This document shows positions 32,248-40,607 of a stretch of 42,691 nt of DNA, one piece after another (the first letter of the stretch is position 1; each line of letters opens with the position of its first letter). Location of the stretch: the NCBI GenBank assembly GCA_014656015.1, contig BNBP01000062.1, positions 1-42,691 of the forward strand, in the 5' to 3' direction. Origin of the DNA: Streptomyces griseoaurantiacus (GTDB lineage: Bacteria; Actinomycetota; Actinomycetes; Streptomycetales; Streptomycetaceae). The notes under the pieces were generated by a model. That model saw nothing but the letters and a program-made list of their open reading frames with translations, ran no database searches and had not been told where the DNA came from. Made by a program: the position numbers and the translations under genes.

Positions 32248-33690
32248 TCAGGCGTCCACGGCCTCGCGCCGGCCGCGCAGCCGCTCCTTGACCACCGCGA
32301 CGATCAGCACCCCCGCCGCCACCGCGAGCGACAGCAGCACCGTCTCGCGCCCGTCGTGCTCGGTGTCGGTCAGCATGTAGCCCAGGACGAAGACGATCAG
32401 CGCGGCCGTCGCCCACGTCAGGTACGGGTACAGCCACATCCGCACGACCAGCCGCTCCGGCGCCTCGCGCTGGATGATCCGCCGCAGCCGCAGCTGCGAG
32501 AAGCAGATCACCAGCCACACGAAGAGCGCGACCGCCCCGGAGGAGTTGACCAGGAACAGGAAGACCGAGTCCGGGAACTCGTAGTTGAAGAACACCGCCA
32601 CGAACCCGAAGACCACCGAGGCGATGATCGCCGTCCGCGGCACCCCCCGCCCAGTGGTCCGGGCGAAGGCCTTCGGCGCGTCGCCCCGCTCGCCCAGCGA
32701 GAACGCCATGCGGGAGGCGGTGTAGAGGCCCGAGTTCAGGCAGGAGAGCACCGAGGTCAGCACGACCACGTTCATGAGCTGCCCGGCGTGCGCGATGCCG
32801 AGCGAGTCCAGCGCGGCGACGTAGCTGCCGTCGTCGGTGATCGACGTGTCGTTCCACGGCACCAGGCAGACGACGACGGCGATGGAGCCGAGGTAGAACA
32901 CGGCGATCCGCCAGATGATGCTGTTGGTCGCCTTGGTCACCGCCCGCTGCGGGTCCTCGGACTCGCCGGCCGCCAGGGTCGGGATCTCGCTGCCCATGAA
33001 CGAGAAGACGACCAGCAGCACACCGGTGAGGATCGCGCCGGGCCCGTGCGGCAGGAAGCCGCCGTGCTCGGTGAGGTTGCCCAGACCCGCCCGGTCGGTG
33101 TGGACGCCGGGCAGCACCCCGAACACGGCCAGCCCGCCGACGACGATGAACGCGGCGATCGCGACGACCTTGATCCCGGCGAACCAGAACTCGAACTCGC
33201 CGTAGGAGCCGACCGAGGCCAGGTTGGTCGCGGTGAGGATCAGCATGACGATCAGGGCCCAGCCCCACTGCGGCACCGCCGGGATCCAGCCCGCCAGGAT
33301 CGTCGCCCCCGCGGTCGCCTCGACGGCCAGGACGACCACCCAGAAGAACCAGTACAGCCAGCCGATGGAGAAGCCGGCCCAGCGGCCCAGCGCCCGGTCG
33401 GCGTGGGCCGAGAACGAACCCGAGGTGGGATTGGCGGCGGACATCTCACCGAGCATCCGCATCACCAGCACCACGAGCACGCCGACGAGCGCGTACGACA
33501 GCAGGATGCCGGGGCCGGTCGCGGCGATGCCGGTGCCGGAGCCCACGAAGAGGCCGGCGCCGATCACGCCGCCGATGGCGATCATGGTGAGGTGGCGGTT
33601 CTTGAGTCCCGCCTGGAGCCCGGTGCCGGTGCCGGGGCCTTTGGGCGCCGGATCGCTTCCGGAGGTCTCCAGGGTCGGCTGCGAGGTCAT
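32248..33690 (-). CDS. APC-family amino acid permease
   Basis: A 480-residue transporter with 12 predicted membrane helices. The first helix has the family signature AIGGVIGAGLFVGSGTGI, and EMSAANPTSGSFSAHADRALG follows helix 2. It is most like the GabP/AnsP/proline-specific branch of proton-coupled permeases. ATG 33690 follows AAGGAAG. The substrate cannot be assigned. The gene is alone and convergent with bioY. Confidence 0.92.
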   Translation of the reverse strand: MTSQPTLETSGSDPAPKGPGTGTGLQAGLKNRHLTMIAIGGVIGAGLFVGSGTGIAATGPGILLSYALVGVLVVLVMRMLGEMSAANPTSGSFSAHADRALGRWAGFSIGWLYWFFWVVVLAVEATAGATILAGWIPAVPQWGWALIVMLILTATNLASVGSYGEFEFWFAGIKVVAIAAFIVVGGLAVFGVLPGVHTDRAGLGNLTEHGGFLPHGPGAILTGVLLVVFSFMGSEIPTLAAGESEDPQRAVTKATNSIIWRIAVFYLGSIAVVVCLVPWNDTSITDDGSYVAALDSLGIAHAGQLMNVVVLTSVLSCLNSGLYTASRMAFSLGERGDAPKAFARTTGRGVPRTAIIASVVFGFVAVFFNYEFPDSVFLFLVNSSGAVALFVWLVICFSQLRLRRIIQREAPERLVVRMWLYPYLTWATAALIVFVLGYMLTDTEHDGRETVLLSLAVAAGVLIVAVVKERLRGRREAVDA

Positions 33691-34012
33691 GCGCGTCTTC
33701 CTTTGCGCCGGGGCCGGGGGTGGGGCCGGGGAGTAGGGCTGTCGACTTCCCCCGGGGCGCGGAGATCATCCCGCGCTTCACGAGGGGTGCACGAACGCCG
33801 CACTGCCGGGACACGTGCGAGGGGTGCGGGGAGCGGCCCGCCGTGCGAGCGGCGCACGAGCCGGACCAGTGAATCCCAGGTCGGTGCTCGGTGGAACCTG
33901 TGTTTTGGACATTTTACAAGCGTCTTACCTGCGCTTCCGTGGCGCGTCTCACAGTTTGGGTGTGCGGTACCCGGCAGACCGGGGTGCGCGGGCCCGTGCC
34001 ACACTCGGAGGC
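33691..34012. other. Divergent region, permease / rpiB
   Basis: These 322 bp contain no supported gene. A 10-bp direct repeat CGAGGGGTGC occurs at 33781-33790 and 33818-33827. A small A+T-rich patch (about 33898-33930) with AAGCG-N9-CGCTT lies about 80 bases before rpiB and is the likeliest promoter area for it. No clean -35/-10 pair is visible. Confidence 0.4.
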
Positions 34013-34498
34013 ATGCGCGTCTATCTCGGCTCCGATCACGCCGGTTACGAACTGAAGAACCACCTCGTCGAATGGCTCAGGGCGGCGGGACACGAGCCCG
34101 TCGACTGCGGGCCGCACGTCTACGACGCCCAGGACGACTACCCGCCCTTCTGCCTCCGCGCGGCGGAGCGCACCGCGGGCGAGCCCGGCTCGCTCGGCGT
34201 GGTGATCGGCGGCTCCGGCAACGGGGAGCAGATCGCGGCGAACAAGGTGAAGGGCGTGCGCGCGGCCCTCGCCTGGAGCGAGGAGACGGCTGCCCTGGGG
34301 CGGCAGCACAACGACGCGAACGTGATCGCCGTGGGCGCGCGGATGCACTCCCGCGAGGAGGCGACGAAGTTCGTCGAGACCTTCCTCGCGACCCCGTTCT
34401 CGGGCGACGAGCGGCACATCCGCCGCATCGACATGCTCTCCGCCTACGAGACCACCGGCGACCTCCCCCCCGTCCCCCCGCACCACCCCCAGCCCTGA
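34013..34498 (+). CDS. rpiB: Ribose-5-phosphate isomerase B
   Basis: A 161-residue RpiB/LacAB-fold enzyme that interconverts ribose 5-phosphate and ribulose 5-phosphate. D8-H9 (GSDHAGYELK) binds substrate. The active-site loop is GGSGNGEQIAANK with E72 in place of the E. coli-type cysteine, the form I associate with the mycobacterial enzyme. H-N-D-A-N-V-I and the C-terminal Arg/His segment follow. ATG 34013 has GGAGG only one base away, too close for normal use, so initiation may not depend on it. Confidence 0.95.
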   Translation: MRVYLGSDHAGYELKNHLVEWLRAAGHEPVDCGPHVYDAQDDYPPFCLRAAERTAGEPGSLGVVIGGSGNGEQIAANKVKGVRAALAWSEETAALGRQHNDANVIAVGARMHSREEATKFVETFLATPFSGDERHIRRIDMLSAYETTGDLPPVPPHHPQP

Positions 34499-34540
34499 CG
34501 CCGGCGCGCGCCCCGGCCCCTCTCCCACCGGGGCGCCCCG

Positions 34541-34740
34541 CAAGGGACGCGGGGAACTGCGCGCCCGGCCACGACGGCGCCGCAGTGATCCACACACCCG
34601 CCACCCCCGTCAGGGGCGCGGGAACTGCGCGACCAGTCACCACGGCCCCGCAGCCGTCCACGCACCCCGTAGCCCCCGTCAGGGGCGCGGGAACTGCGCG
34701 ACCGGCCATGACGGCCCCACAGTCATCCACACACCCGCCC
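34541..34740. repeat. Three tandem ~70-bp intergenic repeats
   Basis: Copies begin at about 34541, 34611 and 34680 (periods 70 and 69). Each starts CAGGGGCGCGGGAACTGCGC, with small changes in the first copy, and continues through a variable CGGCC(A/G)CGACGGC part to a CATCCACACACCCGCC-like end. From memory this GGAACTGCGCGACC word recurs between genes in many Streptomyces genomes. It lies between rpiB and the glycosylase and contains no gene. Confidence 0.85.
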
Positions 34741-34784
34741 CCCCGAGCTGTCCGCAGGACACCCCCACCCCGCCGGAGGCCCCC

Positions 34785-35597
34785 GTGCCGGAAGGGCACA
34801 CCATCCACCGCCTGGCCCAGGACTACGCCCGCTTCACCGCCCGCACGGCCCTCCGCGTCACCAGCCCCCAGGGAAAGTTCGCCGACGCCGCCGCCCTCCT
34901 GGACCGCACGGAGCTGACCGCCACCGAGGCTCACGGCAAACACCTGTTCCTCGGCTTCGCCGCCACCGGCTGGGTCCACATCCACCTCGGCCTCTTCGGC
35001 AAGGTCACCTTCGGCGACGCCCCCGCACCCCCGCCCACCGACACCGTGCGCCTCCGCCTCGCCGACGACACCGCCTACGTCGACCTCCGCGGCCCCACCA
35101 CCTGCGCCCTGATCACCGAACCCGAGAAGCGGGCGATACACGCCCGCCTCGGCCCCGACCCGCTGCGCGCGGACGCCGACCCCGCCGTCGCCTACCGCCG
35201 TATCTCCCGCAGCCGCACCACGATCGCCGCCCTCCTCATGGACCAGAAGGTCGTCGCCGGCGTCGGCAACGTCTACCGCGCCGAGGTCCTCTTCCGGCAC
35301 GGCATCGACCCCTACCGCCCCGGCCGGGACCTCACCCCCGCCGCATGGGACGCCCTGTGGGCCGACCTCGTCGACCTGATGCGCGAGGGCGTCCGCCACA
35401 ACCGCATCGACACCGTGCGCCCCGCCCACACGCCCGAGGCCATGGGCCGCCCCCCGCGCGTCGACGACCACGGCGGTGAGGTGTACGTCTACCGCCGCGC
35501 CGGCCAGGCCTGCCACCTGTGCGGCACCCCCGTCCGCACCGCCGCGCTCGCGGGCCGCAACCTCTTCTGGTGCCCCACCTGCCAGAGCGTCCCGTAA
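34785..35597 (+). CDS. Fpg/Nei-family DNA glycosylase
   Basis: A 270-residue base-excision repair enzyme. The catalytic N-terminus PEGHTIHRLA (Pro2, Glu3 after Met removal) forms the Schiff base. GKHLFLGF and the helix-two-turn-helix segment VAGVGNVYRAEVLF are present. The C-terminal zinc finger uses C243/C246 and C263/C266. PEGHTIHRLA is more like actinobacterial Nei than Fpg, so oxidised pyrimidines may be preferred over 8-oxoguanine. The start is GTG 34785 with GGAGG at 34775-34779. Confidence 0.94.
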   Translation: MPEGHTIHRLAQDYARFTARTALRVTSPQGKFADAAALLDRTELTATEAHGKHLFLGFAATGWVHIHLGLFGKVTFGDAPAPPPTDTVRLRLADDTAYVDLRGPTTCALITEPEKRAIHARLGPDPLRADADPAVAYRRISRSRTTIAALLMDQKVVAGVGNVYRAEVLFRHGIDPYRPGRDLTPAAWDALWADLVDLMREGVRHNRIDTVRPAHTPEAMGRPPRVDDHGGEVYVYRRAGQACHLCGTPVRTAALAGRNLFWCPTCQSVP

Positions 35598-35831
35598 CGT
35601 CCGTCCGGACGCCTTCGACACCCGGGGCCGGTCCACGCACGCCGCCCCAACTCCCTTACGTACAGCACGTGATCGACCGCCCCCGCACCATCTATCGGGG
35701 CAATCCCGTACGGGAGAGGTCATTTCCCTCACCGAACAGGGCCTCGCGCCCTGTGAAGTTGGGCGCTCGGACGAGGGACAAGTGGTACCTCCCGTGCCAA
35801 GCACCTGGTCCGATGGATAGGGTCCCGAGCA

Positions 35832-37007
35832 ATGGCAGCAGGACGAGAGCGGCGAGCGGCCGCCGATACGTTCCCGGCCCGGGTGAAGAAGCAGTGGCAC
35901 CGGGCCCGCGTCGGGCTGCGCCGCTCCGCCGTGGACTACTTCCGCGGGGACGGCTCCGACTGGATCGCCCTCATCGGACTGATGCTGACCGTCCCCGTCA
36001 TCGCGGCGACCACGATGGCCAACTCGGTCTGGTGCTCCCCGGCCGTCCTCGTCCTGCCCATCGTCGCCGGAGGACTGCTGCTGCGGCCCTCCAGCCTCCT
36101 CGCCCTGTACGCGGCCGCCGCCACCGCGCTGATCGTCGAATCCGTCCAGCTCGGCCCCTACACCCAGGGCCCCTCCCGGGTCACCCCCGGCGTCGTGCTG
36201 GTCGTCGCCGCCTGCGGCTTCTTCGGGCTGCTCATCGCACAGTTCCGCAGCCGCGTCGGCGTGCCCTGGCGGCGCGGCGGCACCATGCTCTTCGACCTGC
36301 GCGAACGCATCCGGGTGCAGAGCAAGCTGCCCAAACTGCCGATGGGCTGGCACCGCGAGATGGCGCTGCGCCCGGCCGGCGGGCAGTCCTTCTCCGGCGA
36401 CTTCGTGGTCGCCGCCCGCACCAACGGGGGCCGCACACTGGAGGTCGTCCTCACCGACGTCTCCGGCAAGGGCATGGACGCGGGCTCCCGCGCCCTGCTG
36501 CTGTCCGGCGCCTTCGGCGGCCTCCTCGGCTCCCTCCCGCCGCACGCCTTCCTCCCCGCCGCCAACGGCTACCTCCTGCGCCAGGACTGGGAGGAGGGCT
36601 TCGCCACCTCCATCCACCTCGTCCTCGACCTGGACTCCGGCGACTACGAGCTCTACTCCGCGGGCCACCCGCCGGGCCTCCAGCTCAGCGCCGGCAGCGG
36701 CCGCTGGGAGGAGAAGTCCGCGGAGGGCCCGCTCCTCGGCGTGTATGACGGCGCCCAGTTCGACTCCGTGAAGGGCACGTTGCGCCCCGGGGACGTGCTG
36801 ATGCTGTTCACCGACGGCCTCGTGGAGACCGCGGAACGCGACATCGCCGAGGGCATGGACCGTCTCACCGGCGAGGCCGACCGCTATGTCGCGGGCGGCT
36901 TCCGCGGGGCCGCCTGGCACCTCATCGAGGCGGTCGCCAAGGACGTCAACGACGACCGGGCGCTGCTGCTGATCTGCCGTGAGGGCCCGACGGCACCGTC
37001 CCACTGA
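35832..37007 (+). CDS. Membrane-anchored SpoIIE-type PP2C phosphatase
   Basis: A 391-residue protein. A basic N-terminus is followed by about four membrane helices (near 45-63, 67-85, 90-105 and 120-137) and a PPM/SpoIIE phosphatase domain from about residue 160. Metal and phosphate motifs are GGQSFSGDF, TDVSGKGMDAG, SAGHPPGL, LMLFTDGLVE and NDDRALLLI. Such enzymes usually dephosphorylate anti-anti-sigma factors. No anti-sigma partner is adjacent. ATG 35832 has no good ribosome binding site, but a TAGGGT (35818-35823) eight bases upstream may be the -10 of a leaderless transcript. Confidence 0.92.
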   Translation: MAAGRERRAAADTFPARVKKQWHRARVGLRRSAVDYFRGDGSDWIALIGLMLTVPVIAATTMANSVWCSPAVLVLPIVAGGLLLRPSSLLALYAAAATALIVESVQLGPYTQGPSRVTPGVVLVVAACGFFGLLIAQFRSRVGVPWRRGGTMLFDLRERIRVQSKLPKLPMGWHREMALRPAGGQSFSGDFVVAARTNGGRTLEVVLTDVSGKGMDAGSRALLLSGAFGGLLGSLPPHAFLPAANGYLLRQDWEEGFATSIHLVLDLDSGDYELYSAGHPPGLQLSAGSGRWEEKSAEGPLLGVYDGAQFDSVKGTLRPGDVLMLFTDGLVETAERDIAEGMDRLTGEADRYVAGGFRGAAWHLIEAVAKDVNDDRALLLICREGPTAPSH

Positions 37008-37067
37008 CCGTCCTCCGCCTCGGCCTCCTCCGCCCGGATTGCATGAGCAATCGCGGAGTTGATAGAG

Positions 37068-39455
37068 ATGGCTCCGCGCACGGCACGGAGCAAGGACGAG
37101 GGAACCGGCACGGGGGCGAGGTACGCGGTGATCAGTCCGGAGAAGATTCCGCAGTTCACCGGTGATCTGGCACAGCTGGAGAAGGACTACGGCGACCTGC
37201 GGACGGACGCCTCGCACCTGCGCTCGACGGGCGCGGACGTCCACTCGCGGTTCCAGGGCCTGTCCGCGTACTACGAGGCTCCCGAGGCGGAGCAGTTGTT
37301 CGCGTCGACGAAGCCGGTGAAGGACCGTGCGGACGACTTCGCGACCGACCTGGAGACGGTCTCCTCCGCCCTCTCCTCCTACACCACGGAGGTCCGGCCC
37401 CTGGCGAAGAAGCTGGCCGACCTGAAGGTCCGGGCGACGACCTTCGTCAACTCCGTGAAGGACGACGAGGACTGGCAGTACGACGAGGACAAGGTCGAGG
37501 AACACAACGGCATCCGCGACGAGATCACCGAGACGGTGGCGGCCTTCTGGGCGGCCGAACGGACCTGCCACAACAAGATCACCGCGATCTTCGGCGGCAC
37601 GCAGATGGTCGCGGGCGACGGCTCGGACCGCAAGGACCAGTACGGGTTCGCCGCGGACGACATGAAGAACGCGAAGCTGCCGTGGGGCGACCCGGTCGAG
37701 GAGAAGCACCACCTCTGGGAGGTCGGCCACTGGGTCAAGTCCTTCGTCTGGGACGGCCTGATCGTGGACGGCGTCTGGGGCACCATCAAGGGCCTCGGCA
37801 CCCTGGTCGGCTTCGGCGGCTGGGAGGCGATGGGTCAGGCATGGAAGGGCCTCGCCCAGCTCGCCACCGGGCTGGCGATCTCCTCCATCCCGGGCGTCGG
37901 CAACGCGTTCTGGACCCTGCCCGACGAGAAGCTCCCCTCCTGGCTGCGGGACTCCCGCACCGCCGTCAAACAGACCGGCAAGGCGCTGGTCGCGTGGGAC
38001 GAGTGGGGCAAGAACCCCGCGCGGGCGGCCGGCGCGGTCACCTTCAACGTCGTCACGACCGTCTTCACCGGCGGCGCGGGGGCGGCGGCCTCGGGCGCGG
38101 GCAAGGCGGGCGCGGTCGCCAGGGCGCTGTCCGTGGCGGGCAAGGCGGGCAAGGTCATCGACCCGATGACGTACGTCATGAAGGGCGCGGGCGCCGGCCT
38201 GTCGAAGATCGGCGACGTCACGAGCGCGCTGAAGGGCGTCGGCAAGATCGACGTGCCGAGCCTCCCCGACGGCTCGGTGCACCTGCCCGACGGCCGCATC
38301 CTCGACCCCCAGGGACACCTCACCACCCCCGACGGCGTCGTCGACACGACCCCCGTCCCCCACGAGGCCGCCCCGGGCCTCCCGGCCCACTGGACCGTCC
38401 CGGCCCAGTCCGCCCACGTACCGGGCGCGCCCGCCCTCCACGCCGCCGACACGGCCGGCACGTACGGCCCCACCCACTACGCCCCCGAGCCCCCGGCCCC
38501 GCACACCCCCCACGAGCCACCGGCGGGCCCCCCGCACCCCACCCACGAAACGCCCGCCGGCGGCCACGGGGGTGAGCATGAGCACGGGGGTGACCATCCT
38601 CACGGGGGTGACCATCCTCACGGGGGTGATCACGACGGCCCGGCCCACGTGGACGACGCCGACCAGGCGGTCGACACCCACCAGATGCCGGACGCGGTGG
38701 CCCACCACGGCCCGGAGAACCCCCCGCCCCCGGGCCACACGGCCCCGGACACCCCGGGCCACGGCGCCCCCGGCGAGCCTTTCGAGTACCGGCCTGCCAT
38801 GTCCGACGCGGATTTCGACGCCCTCAGCAACGCCGAGAAACACGCGGTCGCCGAGGCGGAGCTGGCCCGTGGTACCAATCCCGCGCCCAGCGTCAGCGAC
38901 GAGGCCGGGCTGGCGTACGGCAACGCGTACTGGAACGATTTCCTGGACGACCTGCCGGACGAGTCGCGCCAGGCGTTGAGGACCTACAGCGGCAACGACT
39001 ACGACCTGATCAACGGGCACCTGCGCGCCGGCGATCCGCTGAGTGCCGAACTCAAGAACACCATCGCTGAGATGGATGAGGTCATGGACACTCGTCCCGT
39101 GCCCGAGGACGTGATGATCGTCCGCGGCACGGCCGTCGATTACGTCAAGGTCAACGGCCGTCCGATCGACACGCCGTTCGACATGGTCGACGGTGTCTTC
39201 GGCGACAAGGCCTTCACCTCCACCGCATTGGGTCGGACACCGCCCCCGCCATTCGACGGAAAACCGGTGTGGATGCACCTCCGAGTACCGAAGGGCACTC
39301 CCGCCCTCTGGATCGATCACCTGTCCAAGTACCCCGGGGAGCGTGAGCTGTTGCTGGCCAGGGGCTCCGAGTACAAGGTGACGCGCGTCTTCTTCGACGA
39401 GGCGCAGAACAAGTGGCACCTCTACGGCGAGGTCCTTCCGCGGCCGAAGCCGTAG
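37068..39455 (+). CDS. Candidate type VII-secreted polymorphic toxin with C-terminal ADP-ribosyltransferase
   Basis: A 795-residue modular protein. Residues ~15-165 are helical with an ESAT-6/LXG-like character, and YEAPEAEQLF takes the place of the WxG turn. Residues ~215-395 are Gly/Ala-rich and partly hydrophobic, as in the pre-toxin regions of such proteins. Residues ~415-550 are a Pro/His-rich linker with four HGG(D/E)H repeats (500-523). From ~560 to the end is an ADP-ribosyltransferase of the exoenzyme type, with R686 (MIVRGTAVD), F-T-S-T (717-719) and biglutamate E758-x-E760 (PGERELLLARGSEYKV). The two-glutamate form is typical of arginine-modifying enzymes. ATG 37068 follows GGAG by nine bases; TTG 37059 is an alternative. 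A small gene follows 46 bp later and eccD lies 1.7 kb downstream. There is no signal peptide, consistent with type VII export, which is my inference. Confidence 0.85.
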   Translation: MAPRTARSKDEGTGTGARYAVISPEKIPQFTGDLAQLEKDYGDLRTDASHLRSTGADVHSRFQGLSAYYEAPEAEQLFASTKPVKDRADDFATDLETVSSALSSYTTEVRPLAKKLADLKVRATTFVNSVKDDEDWQYDEDKVEEHNGIRDEITETVAAFWAAERTCHNKITAIFGGTQMVAGDGSDRKDQYGFAADDMKNAKLPWGDPVEEKHHLWEVGHWVKSFVWDGLIVDGVWGTIKGLGTLVGFGGWEAMGQAWKGLAQLATGLAISSIPGVGNAFWTLPDEKLPSWLRDSRTAVKQTGKALVAWDEWGKNPARAAGAVTFNVVTTVFTGGAGAAASGAGKAGAVARALSVAGKAGKVIDPMTYVMKGAGAGLSKIGDVTSALKGVGKIDVPSLPDGSVHLPDGRILDPQGHLTTPDGVVDTTPVPHEAAPGLPAHWTVPAQSAHVPGAPALHAADTAGTYGPTHYAPEPPAPHTPHEPPAGPPHPTHETPAGGHGGEHEHGGDHPHGGDHPHGGDHDGPAHVDDADQAVDTHQMPDAVAHHGPENPPPPGHTAPDTPGHGAPGEPFEYRPAMSDADFDALSNAEKHAVAEAELARGTNPAPSVSDEAGLAYGNAYWNDFLDDLPDESRQALRTYSGNDYDLINGHLRAGDPLSAELKNTIAEMDEVMDTRPVPEDVMIVRGTAVDYVKVNGRPIDTPFDMVDGVFGDKAFTSTALGRTPPPPFDGKPVWMHLRVPKGTPALWIDHLSKYPGERELLLARGSEYKVTRVFFDEAQNKWHLYGEVLPRPKP
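38565..38636 (+). repeat. Four tandem 18-bp repeats encoding HGG(D/E)H units
   Basis: Each unit starts CACGGGGGTGA; the second and third are identical. They lie in the toxin linker in frame and encode HGGEHE, HGGDHP, HGGDHP and HGGDHD. Confidence 0.9.
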
Positions 39456-39501
39456 GCGCCCCGCGTTGAGAATCGAGCACAGTCAGGGGATCGTGAGTCT
39501 C

Positions 39502-39903
39502 ATGAGCAGCGAACGACCGATCAATCCGCGCTTCGCCGAGGACGTGCACTTCGACCTCGTGACGCGGTCCTCGGCGCGGTACGAGAGCTGGACCGACAAA
39601 CCGGTGCGGTATCTCACCGTGGTCGACAAGGAAGGCGGAGCGGTCCTCGGGTATCTCTGGGCGAGCGACGAGGACGATGCGGCCGCATGGGTACCGCGCG
39701 GGGACGCGGGAGGACGCGCCCTCGCCGAGGGCGGTCACTGGTACGCCCGGCTCAAGGAAGCCAAGGGGCGGGGCATCCCCCCCTCCCAGGCCCTCTCGGA
39801 GATGTTCTCCAGCCCCGAGGGCAACCGTGGACGCGTCCTTCCGGGCTCACTGACCGACGCGCCCAGCGCCGATGCCGTGAAGGCATTGGCCGCCCACGCC
39901 TGA
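39502..39903 (+). CDS. Candidate immunity protein for the ADP-ribosyltransferase toxin
   Basis: A 133-residue soluble protein of no family I recognise. It has no signal peptide or membrane helix. The N-terminal ~60 residues look like a small mixed alpha/beta fold (VHFDLVTRSSARYESWTD, then VRYLTVVDKEGGAVLGYLWA). An acidic patch DEDDAA follows, then a helical C-terminus. It starts 46 bp after the toxin stop on the same strand. Size, position and lack of secretion signal are those of an immunity gene. ATG 39502 is chosen; GTG 39493, in frame, is nearer the AGGGGAT sequence and may be the start instead. Confidence 0.65.
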   Translation: MSSERPINPRFAEDVHFDLVTRSSARYESWTDKPVRYLTVVDKEGGAVLGYLWASDEDDAAAWVPRGDAGGRALAEGGHWYARLKEAKGRGIPPSQALSEMFSSPEGNRGRVLPGSLTDAPSADAVKALAAHA

Positions 39904-39993
39904 CCCCCCGTTCCTCCCACCGCTTTCGCCCCGGGCTGTACCTCTCGCTTACCCATGCCTTATGTTGCAGGGGCAAAGCGAGGGGGGAGCCGT

Positions 39994-40488
39994 ATGCCGT
40001 ACGAGGGGCACCGGCAGGGGCGCGCGGAGGCGTGGGAGGGCGGGTCGGCGCTCGCCGAGGTCGAGGCCGTGGCGCGGGCCGCGCACGCCGCGCAGCGCGA
40101 CAAGGCCGGGCGGCCGTACGCCGAGCACCTGCAAGCCGTGGCGGAGGGCGTACGGGCCAGGGGAGGGGCGGACGGCCTCGTCGCCGCCGGCTGGCTGCAC
40201 GACGCGCTCGAGGACGGCGTCCTCGACGAGTCCTGGCTGGAGGCGGCCGCACTGCCGCAGCGGACCAAGGACGTCGTACGGGCCGTCACCAAGCGGCCCG
40301 GCGAGGCCCCGGAGGCGTACGCGCGACGCATCCTCGCCACCCCGGGCGCCCGTCTGGTCAAGGCCGCGGACCTCGCGCACAACGCCGACCCCGCCCGGCT
40401 CGTCGTCCTCGACGAGCCGACCGCCCGCCGGCTGACCGCCAAGTACGCCGCGATGCGCGGGTATCTCGGCTTGACGGCCGAGGACTGA
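39994..40488 (+). CDS. Small HD-domain protein, alarmone-hydrolase-like
   Basis: A 164-residue protein matching the hydrolase half of RelA/SpoT enzymes: DKAGRPYAEHLQAVAE (first His), AAGWLHDALEDG (HD pair with ED), and VKAADLAHNADP (second Asp). This is the size and layout of small alarmone hydrolases (MESH1-like), with no synthetase, TGS or ACT domain. The expected reaction is Mn-dependent removal of pyrophosphate from (p)ppGpp, but other nucleotide substrates are possible. ATG 39994 follows GGGGGAG; TATGTT at 39961-39966 may be its -10. A 14-bp repeat runs through its stop codon. Confidence 0.8.
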   Translation: MPYEGHRQGRAEAWEGGSALAEVEAVARAAHAAQRDKAGRPYAEHLQAVAEGVRARGGADGLVAAGWLHDALEDGVLDESWLEAAALPQRTKDVVRAVTKRPGEAPEAYARRILATPGARLVKAADLAHNADPARLVVLDEPTARRLTAKYAAMRGYLGLTAED

Positions 40489-40514
40489 CGGCCGAGAACT
40501 GACCGCCGAGAACT
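40473..40514 (+). repeat. Three tandem 14-bp repeats spanning a stop codon
   Basis: GACGGCCGAGGACT, GACGGCCGAGAACT and GACCGCCGAGAACT follow each other directly. The first encodes the end of the HD protein and creates its TGA with the second. The next ~90 bp (to 40605) are also low-complexity, with many ACCGGAC and CACACGGAC words. Confidence 0.85.
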
Positions 40515-40607
40515 GACGAGAGCACGCCGGACGGCACGCACCGGACGGACCACACGCACCAGACGGACGACACCGGACCACACGGACTACACGGGACACG
40601 ACGACTG

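Noticed and set aside
34077..39419. A 1780-codon minus-strand open frame
   Set aside because: It is the antisense shadow of the glycosylase, phosphatase and toxin genes in high-G+C DNA. It has no ribosome binding site or recognisable domain, and the plus-strand genes are well supported.
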